In this document: one piece after another, positions 24,692-33,449 of the stretch
Numbering within the stretch: position 1 is the first letter of the stretch
Layout of the letters: every line of letters starts with the position of its first letter
Position numbers and translations under genes: made by a program
From: Pseudomonas synxantha
GTDB taxonomy: Bacteria; Pseudomonadota; Gammaproteobacteria; Pseudomonadales; Pseudomonadaceae
Direction of reading: 5' to 3'
Length of the DNA: 42,479 nucleotides
NCBI GenBank assembly: GCA_945874835.1
Contig: CAMCJM010000002.1
Span: 1-42,479, forward strand
Notes under the pieces: generated by a model
What the model saw: the letters and a program-made list of their open reading frames with translations, nothing else
Told to the model about the DNA's origin: nothing
Databases searched by the model: none

Positions 24692-25591
24692 ATGGCTACT
24701 CTTGCGCGCGAACAACAGGCTCATGCCGGCTGGCGTGATTACCTGGAACTGACCAAACCCAAGGTCGTGGTGCTGATGCTGATCACCTCGCTGGTTGGCA
24801 TGTTCCTCGCCACCCGAGCGGGGGTTTCCTGGCAGATTCTGATCTTCGGCAACCTCGGCATTGGCTTGTGTGCCGGTGCGGCGGCGGCGGTGAACCATGT
24901 GGTTGATCGGCGCATTGACTCGATCATGGCGCGCACCCTCAAACGCCCTGTGACCGCCGGGCGCATCTCGCCCAGCGCCGCGTTGGGTTTCGCCCTGCTC
25001 TTGGCCGTAGCCGGGATGGCGCTGCTACTGACCTTCACCAACGAGCTGGCGGCCTGGCTGACCCTCGCGTCCCTGCTGGGCTATGCGGTGCTCTACACCG
25101 GTTTTCTCAAGCGGGCTACGCCGCAGAACATTGTTATTGGTGGTCTGGCCGGGGCTGCGCCACCGTTGCTCGGCTGGGTAGCTGTAACCGGGCACATCAG
25201 CGCCGAGCCGTTGCTGTTGGTGCTGATCATCTTCGCCTGGACACCGCCGCACTTCTGGGCGCTGGCCATTCACCGCAAGGAGGAGTACGCCAAGGCCGAT
25301 ATCCCCATGCTGCCGGTGACCCATGGCGAGCACTACACCAAGGTGCACATTCTGCTTTACACCCTGGTCATGTTTGCCGTGACCCTGCTGCCCTACGCCA
25401 TTCACATGAGCGGCCTGCTCTATCTGGCCTGCGCGGTGCTGCTGGGTGGGCGGTTCCTCTATTGGGCCAGCGTGCTGTACCGTGACAGCCGGCCGCATGC
25501 GGCGATCAACACCTTCAAATACAGCATCTGGTATCTTTTCGCGCTGTTTATCGCCCTGCTGGTGGATCACTACCTGCTGCTCAATCTCTGA
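24692..25591 (+). CDS. ctaB: Protoheme IX farnesyltransferase (heme O synthase)
   Basis: A 299-residue UbiA-family prenyltransferase that makes heme O from heme B and farnesyl diphosphate in the membrane. The two Asp-rich motifs are NHVVDRRIDSIMART and the loop HRKEEYAKADIPMLP, both with the residues expected for Mg-diphosphate binding. The start ATG at 24692 has AAAAGGAGAG upstream and gives MATLAREQQAHAGW; the track's earlier start reads through the ctaA tail. It immediately follows ctaA, its partner in the same pathway. Confidence 0.97.
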   Translation: MATLAREQQAHAGWRDYLELTKPKVVVLMLITSLVGMFLATRAGVSWQILIFGNLGIGLCAGAAAAVNHVVDRRIDSIMARTLKRPVTAGRISPSAALGFALLLAVAGMALLLTFTNELAAWLTLASLLGYAVLYTGFLKRATPQNIVIGGLAGAAPPLLGWVAVTGHISAEPLLLVLIIFAWTPPHFWALAIHRKEEYAKADIPMLPVTHGEHYTKVHILLYTLVMFAVTLLPYAIHMSGLLYLACAVLLGGRFLYWASVLYRDSRPHAAINTFKYSIWYLFALFIALLVDHYLLLNL

Positions 25592-25597
25592 GGCCCC

Positions 25598-26230
25598 ATG
25601 ACTCGAACCCAGACCACCGTATTTGTCCTTGTCACCCTCGTTGCGCTGGTGCTGGGGTTGACCGTTAACAAGGTGTTGAACAGCAAAGGACAGGGTGATC
25701 CGACTGTGTTGCTGGATGCCGGTATTGTGCTGCTGCCGCAGAGCCGCAGCCTGCCGGAACTGAGCCTGACCAATCAGGATGGCCAGACGGTGGCCGTCGA
25801 CCAACTCAAGGATCAATGGAGCCTGTTGTTCTTTGGCTACACCTTCTGCCCGGACATCTGTCCGGCCACCCTCGCCCAGTTGCGCCAGTTGCAAGGTCAA
25901 TTACCGCCGGCGACGCTGAGTAAGTTGCGCATCATCATGGTCACGGTGGATCCGCACCGCGACACGCCGGAGCAGTTGAAGAAGTATTTGGATTATTTCG
26001 ATGCTGGCTTTATCGGCCTGACCGGTGAGCAAGCCACCATCCAGAAATTGGCCAATGGCGTAAGTATTCCGTTTATTCCGGCTGATACCAGCAAAGAGAA
26101 TTACACCGTCGACCACAGCGGCAACCTGGTGCTGCTCGGGCCGGATGGCAAGCAGCGTGGCTTTATCCGTGCGCCGATCAACAATGCCAAACTGGTCGCA
26201 CAGTTGCCGGGCTTGCTGGGCCGCCCCTGA
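25598..26230 (+). CDS. Sco1/SenC family copper chaperone
   Basis: A 210-residue membrane-anchored thioredoxin-fold protein that metallates the CuA centre of subunit II. It has one N-terminal helix (residues 7-25), the copper motif CPDIC near residue 87 in FGYTFCPDICPATL, and the third ligand His in TVDHSGNLVLLG near residue 170. The RBS GAGG is close to the start, and the gene begins 6 bases after ctaB. It is the last gene of the cox operon and is followed by a strong terminator. Confidence 0.95.
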   Translation: MTRTQTTVFVLVTLVALVLGLTVNKVLNSKGQGDPTVLLDAGIVLLPQSRSLPELSLTNQDGQTVAVDQLKDQWSLLFFGYTFCPDICPATLAQLRQLQGQLPPATLSKLRIIMVTVDPHRDTPEQLKKYLDYFDAGFIGLTGEQATIQKLANGVSIPFIPADTSKENYTVDHSGNLVLLGPDGKQRGFIRAPINNAKLVAQLPGLLGRP

Positions 26231-26265
26231 TCTACTTGCCTTGCGCTGTTGAGCGTACTGCCAAC

Positions 26266-26307
26266 AAAAAAATGCCGTTCACCCCTGTGGGTGAACGGCA
26301 TTTTTTT
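26266..26307. terminator. Bidirectional rho-independent terminator between the sco and metQ genes
   Basis: AAAAAAATGCCGTTCACCC pairs perfectly over 19 bp with GGGTGAACGGCATTTTTTT around a 4-base loop (CTGT). Poly-A and poly-T flanks allow it to terminate both the cox operon (plus strand) and metNIQ (minus strand), which converge here. Confidence 0.92.
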
Positions 26308-26345
26308 CGGGCGGGGTTTGGCGTTATGAACGCCTGCGCGACGTC

Positions 26346-27116
26346 TTAGAACGCCGGCACCACTGCACCTTGGTACTTCTCGGCGATAAAGGCTTTAACC
26401 GCGTCGCTGTTCAGCGCCTTGGCCAGTTTCTGCAGGCCAGCGTTGTCTTTGTTGTCGGCACGGGCCACCAGAATGTTGACGTACGGCGAGTCGCTGCCTT
26501 CGATGGCCAGCGCGTCTTTGGTTGGGTTGAGCTTGGCTTCCAGGGCGTAGTTGGTGTTGATCAGCGCCAGGTCAACCTGAGTCAGCACGCGCGGCAGGGT
26601 GGCGGCTTCCAGCTCACGCACCTTGATGGCTTTGGCGTTCTCAACGATGTCTTTCGGCGTAGCGAGGATGCTGGCTTCCGGCTTCAGGGTAATTACCCCG
26701 GCCTTTTGCAGCAGCAGCAGCGCGCGGCCGCCGTTGGTGGCATCGTTGGGGATCACCACGTTGGCGCCTTGCGGCAAGTCGTTCAGGCTTTTGTGTTTGC
26801 TCGAGTACGCACCAAAGGGCTCAACGTGCACACCGGCAATGCTGACCAGCTCGGTGCCACGGCTTTTGTTGAATTCATCGAGGTATGGCTGGTGCTGGAA
26901 GAAGTTGGCGTCCAGGCGCTTTTCCGCCACTTGCACGTTGGGCTGCACGTAGTCGGTGAACACCTTGATGTTCAGCTCAACCCCTTCGGCAGCCAGGGTC
27001 GGTTTAACGAATTCGAGGATTTCCGCGTGGGGTACGGCGGTGGCGGCGATGTTCAGGCTTTCGGCCTGGGCCGAGAAGGCAGCCAGTGCCGCGACAGCAG
27101 CGAGCAGTTTTTTCAT
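26346..27116 (-). CDS. metQ: Methionine ABC transporter substrate-binding protein
   Basis: A 256-residue NlpA-family binding protein for D/L-methionine. I chose the ATG at 27116 (MKKLLAAVAALAAFSAQA, a Sec signal peptide cleaved after AQA), with CAAGGAG upstream; the track's earlier start adds 15 untypical residues. There is no lipobox Cys after the signal, so this one appears to be a soluble periplasmic protein. The mature N-terminus ESLNIAATAVPHAEIL and the later segment HQPYLDEFNKSRG are typical. Third gene of the metNIQ operon, 87 bases after metI. Confidence 0.95.
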   Translation of the reverse strand: MKKLLAAVAALAAFSAQAESLNIAATAVPHAEILEFVKPTLAAEGVELNIKVFTDYVQPNVQVAEKRLDANFFQHQPYLDEFNKSRGTELVSIAGVHVEPFGAYSSKHKSLNDLPQGANVVIPNDATNGGRALLLLQKAGVITLKPEASILATPKDIVENAKAIKVRELEAATLPRVLTQVDLALINTNYALEAKLNPTKDALAIEGSDSPYVNILVARADNKDNAGLQKLAKALNSDAVKAFIAEKYQGAVVPAF

Positions 27117-27203
27117 GGTGAAACTCCTTGTGGGATCGCTTGGTGCGGCGGGTGGCCGCAAGAGGTCAGCGTCGGTGCCAGCCGGCTGGCACCGGGCGCG
27201 AAT

Positions 27204-27881
27204 TTATTTACGTGAGAAGTGCACCACCAGCTTGTCACCGACGGTCTGCAGCACTTGCACCAGCACCAGCAGCAGAATCACGGTGACGGCCATGACATCC
27301 GGCTGGTAGCGCTGATAGCCATAGCGCACGGCCAAATCGCCGAGGCCGCCGCCGCCAATCAGGCCGCTCATGGCGGTGTAGGACACCAGGGTGATGGCCG
27401 TGACGGTGATGGCGGCAATGATGCCCGGCAGCGCCTCGGGCAGCAGGGCATTGACCACGATTTGTCGGGTGGTTGCGCCCATAGCCTGCGTGGCTTCGAT
27501 GATGCCGCGGTCGACTTCGCGCAGTGCGGTCTCCACCAGGCGAGCGAAGAACGGCGTGGCCCCGACCACCAGCGGTGGGATGGCCCCGGCAACGCCGAGC
27601 GAGGTGCCGGTGACGATCACCGTGAAGGGGATCATCACGATCAGCAAAATCACGAACGGCACCGAGCGCAGGATGTTCACCAGCAGCGACAGCAGGCCGT
27701 AAAAGGCTTTTTGTTCGAACATCTGCCGTGGGCTGGTGAGAAACAGCAGCACGCCCAGCGGCAGGCCGAGCAGGACGGTAAACAGCATGGAACCGCCGAG
27801 CATGCTGAGGGTGTCGAGGCTGGCGTAACCGATTTCTGTCCAGTCAACGTTGGGTAACAGGCGGGTCAATAAGGCGTCCAT
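27204..27881 (-). CDS. metI: Methionine ABC transporter permease
   Basis: A 225-residue inner-membrane permease with five to six helices. The cytoplasmic EAA loop that contacts the ATPase reads EATQAMGATTRQIVVNALLPEALPGI, as in MetI. The N-terminus [18 protein letters not shown] is typical. The start overlaps the metN stop by one base (TGATG). Works with MetN and MetQ in methionine import. Confidence 0.96.
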   Translation of the reverse strand: MDALLTRLLPNVDWTEIGYASLDTLSMLGGSMLFTVLLGLPLGVLLFLTSPRQMFEQKAFYGLLSLLVNILRSVPFVILLIVMIPFTVIVTGTSLGVAGAIPPLVVGATPFFARLVETALREVDRGIIEATQAMGATTRQIVVNALLPEALPGIIAAITVTAITLVSYTAMSGLIGGGGLGDLAVRYGYQRYQPDVMAVTVILLLVLVQVLQTVGDKLVVHFSRK

Positions 27882-28888
27882 CAGCGCAGCACCTCCAGAT
27901 GCACATCGGCGGCATTAAAGCGCGCCAGCGCGGCGTCGATGTCGCCGCCGGTCAGGGCCAGGGTGAGTTGGCCGTAGGGGGTGTTTTTGATGCGGTCGAT
28001 GCGGCCAGCGAGGATGCTGTAATCCACCCCGGTTTCGCGCGCGATGGTGCCCAGCAGTGGCGCGTAAGTGGCTTCACCCTGAAAGGTCAGGCGCAGAATG
28101 CGGCCCGGCACATGGGCAAAATCATCGTGCTGTTCGTTTTCGTTAACCTGCTCGGCTTCCTGCACGAAGCGCTTGGTGGTGGCGTGTTGCGGGTGCAGAA
28201 ACACCTCAGCCACCGGGCCGGATTCGACGATCACCCCGGCATCCATCACGGCCACGCGATCACAGACGCGGCGGATTACATCCATCTCATGGGTGATCAG
28301 CACGATAGTCAGGTTCAGCTCACGGTTAATCTCGGTAAGCAGTTGCAGCACCGAGGCGGTGGTTTGCGGGTCGAGGGCGCTGGTGGCCTCGTCACACAGC
28401 AGAATTTTCGGCTCGGTGGCCAGGGCGCGGGCAATGCCGACACGCTGTTTCTGACCGCCGGAGAGCTGCGCCGGGTATTTGTGGGCGTGATCCTGCAGGC
28501 CGACGCGGGCTAGCAACTCGGTCACGCGGGCGTTGATCGCGCTGCGCGGCAGTTCGCCGGCCAGCTTGAGCGGCAGGGCCACATTGTCGGCAACGGTCTT
28601 GGAGGACAGCAGGTTGAAGTGCTGGAAGATCATCCCAACTTGCTGGCGGAAGCGCCGCAGTCCCGAAGCGTCGAGCGCGGTGACATCTTCCGCGTCGATT
28701 TCAATGCGCCCGCCGGACGGCTCTTCCAAGCGGTTGATTAGGCGCAGCAGGGTACTTTTACCCGCGCCGGAGTGGCCGATGATGCCGAACACTTCGCCAC
28801 GGGCAATGTGCAGGTCGCTCGGTTGCAGGGCGGGGATATCCTGGCCATTGACGCGATACGCCTTATGGACCTGATGAAAATTGATCAC
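27881..28888 (-). CDS. metN: Methionine ABC transporter ATPase
   Basis: A 335-residue ATPase. Walker [10 protein letters not shown] (about residues 38-46), signature [16 protein letters not shown], Walker [14 protein letters not shown] and the H-loop LITHEMD are all intact. The C-terminal NIL/ACT-like domain (about residues 255-335, [14 protein letters not shown]) is the allosteric methionine-sensing domain of this family. It starts with GTG at 28888, after AAGG about 9 bases upstream. First gene of metNIQ; the gap 28889-29085 holds its promoter but I see no clear operator or S-box. Confidence 0.96.
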   Translation of the reverse strand: MINFHQVHKAYRVNGQDIPALQPSDLHIARGEVFGIIGHSGAGKSTLLRLINRLEEPSGGRIEIDAEDVTALDASGLRRFRQQVGMIFQHFNLLSSKTVADNVALPLKLAGELPRSAINARVTELLARVGLQDHAHKYPAQLSGGQKQRVGIARALATEPKILLCDEATSALDPQTTASVLQLLTEINRELNLTIVLITHEMDVIRRVCDRVAVMDAGVIVESGPVAEVFLHPQHATTKRFVQEAEQVNENEQHDDFAHVPGRILRLTFQGEATYAPLLGTIARETGVDYSILAGRIDRIKNTPYGQLTLALTGGDIDAALARFNAADVHLEVLR

Positions 28889-29085
28889 GCGTTAAACCTT
28901 TTGGGTTTCTGGAGTTGCCGGGTAGGCCGAATCGGGCGGCTAGTCTACCCGGCGCTGTTTAGGCCGCAAAAATCTTTGTAGACCTATGGTTATAGCTAAA
29001 TTGCATTATTGAGTGCCGCTTCCGACGGGGTGTGTCGGCTTGCAGGCAAATGACCGCAACGTCCGCTCGAGTGGCCTGCAGATCC

Positions 29086-29940
29086 TTAAGGCTGTGGGCT
29101 GAGGACCAGTTGCGGCGCTTTGTCCGGGTTGACCACATGGCTCAGGCGCGCGCTAAACGTGGGATCAAGACGTTTGATGCGGGCATTGAGCAGTGAAGCG
29201 ACCCAGGGGAAATCCTTGGCTTCGCGTACTTCGATGCGCACCGCGCAGCGAAAGGTCACCACATCGGCGGCCACTGCATCGAGCAGGCTGCGCAGGCGGG
29301 CGTTGTCCTGAATGTCCAGCATAGGCAGGGCAATCATACTGCGTGCGGCGCTGGGGTCGATCAAGCGCGCTTGCGGCTTTGCCGGGGCGGGATCTTCGAC
29401 GACCGGCGCATTGGCTAATGCAGTGGCTTGCAGGGCGGCGGCCTGACGTTCAGCCGCCAAGCGCAGTTGGCGCGCTTGTTCAAGGCGTTCGCGCTCGGCG
29501 AGGGCCGCGGCGTCCACTTCGGCGCGGCGCTGTTGTTCAGTGGCGGCGAGTTCAGCTTCGCGGGCATTGGCGATGGCCGTGTCGAGGCCTTGGGTCAGTG
29601 CCGGTGCTTGTGGCATCAGGCCGCGCGCGCGGCTCAGGGCTTGGGTGGCGCTATCCAGATCACCGGCTTGCAGGGCTTTTCGCCCCTGCCGCAGATGGGC
29701 TTCGCTTAACTGGCGTTGGTACTGCTCCAGGCGTGTATCCCCGGCGGCGCGTTGTTGCAGGCTACCGAGCTGGCTTTCGGCACCGCTCAGGTCGCCGCTG
29801 GCGAGGCTCTGGTCGAGCTGGCGAAAGGCACTGACCAAGTCATCGACCTGCAGGTTGGCGGGCTGCTGTGGCGAGCTTTGACAGCCGGCCAGCAGCAGAA
29901 CCAGGATCAAGGGAAATCCACGAAAAACGAACGATTTCAT
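29086..29940 (-). CDS. Predicted lipoprotein with Ala/Gln-rich helical region
   Basis: A 284-residue protein starting at the ATG at 29940 (MKSFVFRGFPLILVLLLAGC), where LAGC is a lipobox for lipidation; the earlier start in the track would bury the signal peptide. Residues about 30-190 are alpha-helical, Ala/Gln/Glu-rich and probably coiled-coil (repeated SQLGSLQQRA, EARELAATEQQRRAEV style). The last 100 residues include a likely folded domain (TFRCAVRIEVREAKDFPW). A similar gene lies between metN and znuB in other Pseudomonas. Function unknown. Confidence 0.8.
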   Translation of the reverse strand: MKSFVFRGFPLILVLLLAGCQSSPQQPANLQVDDLVSAFRQLDQSLASGDLSGAESQLGSLQQRAAGDTRLEQYQRQLSEAHLRQGRKALQAGDLDSATQALSRARGLMPQAPALTQGLDTAIANAREAELAATEQQRRAEVDAAALAERERLEQARQLRLAAERQAAALQATALANAPVVEDPAPAKPQARLIDPSAARSMIALPMLDIQDNARLRSLLDAVAADVVTFRCAVRIEVREAKDFPWVASLLNARIKRLDPTFSARLSHVVNPDKAPQLVLSPQP

Positions 29941-30009
29941 TACTGCGCGTCTCGGATTGTGCAAAAAACGCGCAAGTCTACACTGCGCCAAGGCCTTCAC
30001 CAACCGCTT

Positions 30010-30244
30010 AGGCCGTGCGCCGTGGCAGGCTCACCGTAGGGTGGGTTAGCGACGCCATGCTCCTTACTTACGGGCACCGCCTCTTTGGCGCGTCGCGTAA
30101 CCCACCAGGCAATCTGCGTGTTGCGTCGATGGTGGGTTACGGCGCAACGGAAAATCGCACAGACCATTCAGCGTTCAACAAGCGCCTAACCCACGCTACG
30201 AGAAACCGTTTAAGCCTTGGTTTCAGGCCGTGCGCCGTGGCAGG
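30010..30244. repeat. Palindromic repeat block flanked by a 20-bp duplication of the znuB end
   Basis: The 20-mer AGGCCGTGCGCCGTGGCAGG occurs at 30010-30029 and again, identically, at 30225-30244, where it encodes the last codons of znuB (PRRTA). Between the copies lie two hairpin units with GTGGGTTA arms: 30042-30105 (GTGGGTTAGCGACGC with GCGTCGCGTAACCCAC) and about 30130-30195 (GTGGGTTACGGCGC with GCGCCTAACCCAC). This structure looks like insertion of a repeat element with duplication of its target. Confidence 0.7.
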
Positions 30245-31011
30245 GCGAAGCTCAGCAAAAACAGGGCGGCGGCGGTCACCACAATCGACGGCCCGGCGGG
30301 GGTGTCCTGAAACCACGACAGGCTCAGCCCGCCACACACGGCGGCAATCCCCACTAGGCTGGCACCGAAGGCCATTTGTTCCGGCGTGCGCGAATGGCGC
30401 TGGGCGGCGGCGGCCGGAATGATCAGCAGGGAGGTGATCAGCAGCACGCCGACAATTTTCATCGCCACGGCGATCACCACGGCGATCAGCAGCATCAGGC
30501 TCAGGCGAATTGCCGCCACGGGCAGCCCCTCCACCCGCGCCAGTTCTTCGTGCACGGTGATCGCCAGCAGCGGTCGCCAGAGCAAGGCCAGCAGCACTAA
30601 AACCAGCGCGCTGCCGCCGATGATCCAGGCCAGATCTGTAGGGCCGACGGCGAGCAAATCACCGAACAGATAACCCATCAGGTCGATACGCACATCGCGC
30701 ATAAAACTCAGTACCACCAGGCCCAGCGACAAGGTGCTGTGCGCGAGGATGCCGAGCAGGGTGTCGGAGGCCAGCGGTTGGCGGCTTTGCAGGGTGACTA
30801 GCAACACGGCCAGCAGCACGCAGCCCACGGTGACGGCCAGGGTCGGGCTAACGTCGAGCATCAGCCCCAAGGCCACGCCGAGCAGCGCGGCATGCGACAG
30901 GGTGTCGCCGAAATAGGCCATGCGTCGCCACACAACAAAGGAACCCAGCGGGCCGGCAACCAGTGCCAGCGCCAGACCGGCAAGCAAGGCATTCAGTAGA
31001 AAATCAGCCAT
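30223..31011 (-). CDS. znuB: Zinc ABC transporter permease
   Basis: A 262-residue polytopic permease of the metal (ABC-3) family with about eight helices; the motif [27 protein letters not shown] near the N-terminus is diagnostic. I chose the ATG at 31011 ([22 protein letters not shown]) over the track's 31023, because it matches ZnuB N-termini; it overlaps the znuC stop by 8 bases. Third gene of zur-znuC-znuB. Its 3' end is part of the 20-bp duplication described under the repeat at 30010-30244. Confidence 0.95.
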   Translation of the reverse strand: MADFLLNALLAGLALALVAGPLGSFVVWRRMAYFGDTLSHAALLGVALGLMLDVSPTLAVTVGCVLLAVLLVTLQSRQPLASDTLLGILAHSTLSLGLVVLSFMRDVRIDLMGYLFGDLLAVGPTDLAWIIGGSALVLVLLALLWRPLLAITVHEELARVEGLPVAAIRLSLMLLIAVVIAVAMKIVGVLLITSLLIIPAAAAQRHSRTPEQMAFGASLVGIAAVCGGLSLSWFQDTPAGPSIVVTAAALFLLSFALPRRTA

Positions 31012-31810
31012 GCGTGCAGCCATCTCCGTGAATATGTGGTTTGACTGGGCCTTTGATGCTCAGGCCGCTGGCAGGGTCGTTGACCACTGCACCGTGCAGG
31101 TCGTGGGCGTGATCATGGCGATGGGTATAGATGGCCAGGCTCTTGGCATCTTCGCCAAATAACTCGACAAAGGCCGGGTCGAAGCTGACTTGTTCGGGGT
31201 GCCCGGAGCAGCACACGTGACGGTTCAGGCAGACCACCTGATCAGTGGTGCTCATCACCAGATGCAGGTCGTGCGACACCATCAGCACCCCGCAGCCGTG
31301 GCGGTCGCGCAGTTGCGTGATCAGCCGATAGAGCTCGGCCTGACCGGCAACATCGACGCCTTGCACCGGCTCATCCAGCACCAACAGTTCCGGCTTGCGC
31401 AGCAGCGCGCGGGCCAGCAGCACGCGCTGCAACTCGCCGCCGGAGATGCTTTGCAGCGGGCTGTCGATCACCTGCTCGGCACCCACTTCGGCCAGCGCCG
31501 CTTGCACATCCGTGCGTGTCACGCCCGGCACCAAGCGCAGAAAGCGCAGCACGGAGAGGGGCAGCGTGGCATCCACGTGCAGCTTTTGCGGCATGTAGCC
31601 CACGCGCAGTTTGGCTTTACGCCAGACGCTGCCGGTATCGGGTTTGAGCAGGCCGAGCACGGCCCGCACCAAGGTGGTTTTGCCTGCACCGTTGGGGCCA
31701 ATCAGGGTGACGATCTCGCCGGGCTTTACGCTCAGCTGCACATCATCCAGCACGCGTTGCCCGGCGAAGGTCACGCCCACACCGCTCAGGCGGATCAGCG
31801 CATCACTCAT
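31004..31810 (-). CDS. znuC: Zinc ABC transporter ATPase
   Basis: A 268-residue ATPase with Walker [10 protein letters not shown] (about residues 38-46), signature [16 protein letters not shown], Walker [13 protein letters not shown] and the H-loop [10 protein letters not shown]. The C-terminus is His/Asp-rich ([11 protein letters not shown] and [10 protein letters not shown]), as in ZnuC, and may bind zinc. The start overlaps the zur stop (ATGA). Confidence 0.96.
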   Translation of the reverse strand: MSDALIRLSGVGVTFAGQRVLDDVQLSVKPGEIVTLIGPNGAGKTTLVRAVLGLLKPDTGSVWRKAKLRVGYMPQKLHVDATLPLSVLRFLRLVPGVTRTDVQAALAEVGAEQVIDSPLQSISGGELQRVLLARALLRKPELLVLDEPVQGVDVAGQAELYRLITQLRDRHGCGVLMVSHDLHLVMSTTDQVVCLNRHVCCSGHPEQVSFDPAFVELFGEDAKSLAIYTHRHDHAHDLHGAVVNDPASGLSIKGPVKPHIHGDGCTHG

Positions 31811-32292
31811 GACGGTGTCCGGCAGCCTGCACAGAGGCCGACCACTTCCACGGTTTGCCCTTCCACGGCAAAGCCGACCCCGTTGGCGGCGTTGACAATG
31901 GCCTGGCTGATCAGCGGTTGCTCCAGCTCAATGGCCGCATGGCAGCCCCGGCAAATCAGAAATTGACCCTGGTGAGCGTGTTCCGGATGGCTGCAGCCGA
32001 CAAAGGCGTTCAGCGAGGCAATGCGATGCACCAGGCCGTTTTCCAAAAGAAAATCTAGCGCTCGGTACACCGTTGGCGGCGCGGCGCGGCGGCCGTCTTC
32101 CTCACTCAGCACGCCCAGAATGTCGTAAGCGCCGAGCGGTTTATGGCTGGCCCAAACCAGCTCCAGTACGCGCTTGCGCAGTGCCGTCAGGCGCAAACCC
32201 TGGCGCGCGCAGATGCTTTCGGCCTCAGCCAGGGCATGGCTAACGCAGCGGGAATGGTCATGGGGGCGTGAGGCCAGCGGTGCTTGAGTCAT
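31807..32292 (-). CDS. zur: Zinc uptake regulator, Fur family
   Basis: A 161-residue repressor that blocks zinc import genes when zinc is plentiful. The N-terminal winged helix includes [16 protein letters not shown] and [21 protein letters not shown]; the dimerisation domain contains [18 protein letters not shown] and a final CAGC, so both CxxC pairs of the structural zinc site are present. I chose the ATG at 32292 ([10 protein letters not shown]); the track's start at 32298 is a TTG. It heads the operon zur-znuC-znuB and diverges from znuA. Confidence 0.95.
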   Translation of the reverse strand: MTQAPLASRPHDHSRCVSHALAEAESICARQGLRLTALRKRVLELVWASHKPLGAYDILGVLSEEDGRRAAPPTVYRALDFLLENGLVHRIASLNAFVGCSHPEHAHQGQFLICRGCHAAIELEQPLISQAIVNAANGVGFAVEGQTVEVVGLCAGCRTPS

Positions 32293-32318
32293 GGGCAACG
32301 ACGAATCAGGTGGGGGAC

Positions 32319-32331
32319 GTTATTATATTAC
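32319..32331. promoter_or_regulatory. Probable Zur box between zur and znuA
   Basis: GTTATTATATTAC is an A+T-rich, near-palindromic 13-mer in an otherwise G+C-rich 57-base divergent gap. It closely resembles the known Zur operator pattern (GTTATAnTATAAC). Its position would allow Zur to repress both znuA and the zur-znuCB operon. The match is by eye. Confidence 0.65.
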
Positions 32332-32349
32332 CCGTTCCTTCTTGCTTGA

Positions 32350-33309
32350 GTGCTTCCCGTGTTGCGTCTTTTTCCGGCCTTAGGCCTGCTGTTGCTTACT
32401 TTTGTCATGAGTGTGTCGGTACAGGCGCAGGTTCAGCCGCGCGTGCTGACCAGCATCAAACCGCTGCAACTGATCGCCGCCGCCGTGCAGGATGGCGTCG
32501 GCCAGCCCGAGGTGCTGCTGCCGCCGGGCGCCTCGCCGCATCATTACGCGCTGCGTCCCTCGGACGTGCGCCGGGTGCGTGAGGCCGACCTGCTCTACTG
32601 GATCGGCCCTGATCTGGAGAGCTTCCTGCCGCGCGTATTGGAAGGCCGCAGCAAGCCAAACGTGGCGGTGCAAGACGTGCCCGGTATGACCCTGCGGCAT
32701 TTTGGCGATAGCCACGCTGAAAAATCCGAGCATCACCATGCCGACCATGGCCAGCCTGCGGATCAGCATGACCACGATCATCGTCCCGGCAGCCTAGACG
32801 CGCACCTGTGGTTGCTGCCCGCCAATGGCCGGGTGATCGCCCACAAAATGGCTGCTGATTTGGCGCAACTCGATCCGGCCAATGCCGCGCGGTATCAGGC
32901 CAATGCCGAGGCTTTTGCTCAGCGACTGGATGCGCTGGATCAGCGCTTGAAAAGCCGCTTGAGCGGCTTGGCCGGTAAGCCTTACTTCGTCTTCCACGAA
33001 GCCTACGACTATTTTGAGGCCGCCTACGGCCTCAAGCATGCGGGTGTCTTCAGCGTACTGGGCGAAGTGCAGCCGGGCGCTCAGCACGTCGCTGCCATGC
33101 GCGAGCGCCTGCAACAGGCTGGCCCCAGCTGTGTGTTCAGTGAGCCGCCGTTTCGCCCGCGTTTGGCACAAACCCTGACCGCTGGATTGCCCGTCACCCT
33201 AGCGGAGCTGGATGCCATGGGCGGCAACCTGGCAGCCGAAGCCAGCGGCTATGAGGTCTTGCTGGAAAACCTGGCTGGTGAGTTGGCGGGGTGTCTGGAG
33301 GCGTTGTAA
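32350..33309 (+). CDS. znuA: Zinc ABC transporter periplasmic binding protein
   Basis: A 319-residue cluster A-I metal-binding protein. The GTG at 32350 (or the GTG at 32359) starts a hydrophobic signal peptide (LGLLLLTFVMSVSVQA, cleaved before QVQP). Zinc-ligand histidines lie in GASPHHYALRPSD and in DAHLWL and FVFHEAYDYF, and a charged, His-rich flexible loop (HAEKSEHHHADHG ... DQHDHDH) is the feature that marks ZnuA among its relatives. The pair ZnuA and ZnuBC takes up zinc under limitation. No strong RBS is visible at either start. Confidence 0.94.
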   Translation: MLPVLRLFPALGLLLLTFVMSVSVQAQVQPRVLTSIKPLQLIAAAVQDGVGQPEVLLPPGASPHHYALRPSDVRRVREADLLYWIGPDLESFLPRVLEGRSKPNVAVQDVPGMTLRHFGDSHAEKSEHHHADHGQPADQHDHDHRPGSLDAHLWLLPANGRVIAHKMAADLAQLDPANAARYQANAEAFAQRLDALDQRLKSRLSGLAGKPYFVFHEAYDYFEAAYGLKHAGVFSVLGEVQPGAQHVAAMRERLQQAGPSCVFSEPPFRPRLAQTLTAGLPVTLAELDAMGGNLAAEASGYEVLLENLAGELAGCLEAL

Positions 33310-33449
33310 TTCCTTGCGCGTACATGCAGATGTAATCCGAGAACTTTACGCGGGGACAACATCGACCCTGGTTTTATTCGGGTAGTCCCTCTGCTGTAAG
33401 CTGCGAGCCATTCTCCTCACATGCTGACTTTGTTCAGGGATGACCTGTT
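33310..33449. promoter_or_regulatory. Gap upstream of the MmeI-like gene
   Basis: A 140-base gap between znuA and the restriction gene. It has no recognisable terminator, repeat or operator. The RBS for the next gene is weak (GGGA about 9 bases before ATG). This is the left edge of the accessory segment if the MmeI-like pair was inserted between znuA and thrB; no direct repeat or tRNA remnant marks the boundary. Confidence 0.35.

Noticed and set aside
26230-26346. Joining of the cox locus to metQIN as a rearrangement relative to P. aeruginosa
   Set aside because: From memory the same adjacency exists in the P. putida lineage, so it is the ordinary layout there and not an event specific to this strain.
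28889-29085. A methionine riboswitch upstream of metN
   Set aside because: No S-box or similar conserved core is visible, and such riboswitches are not expected in Pseudomonas.
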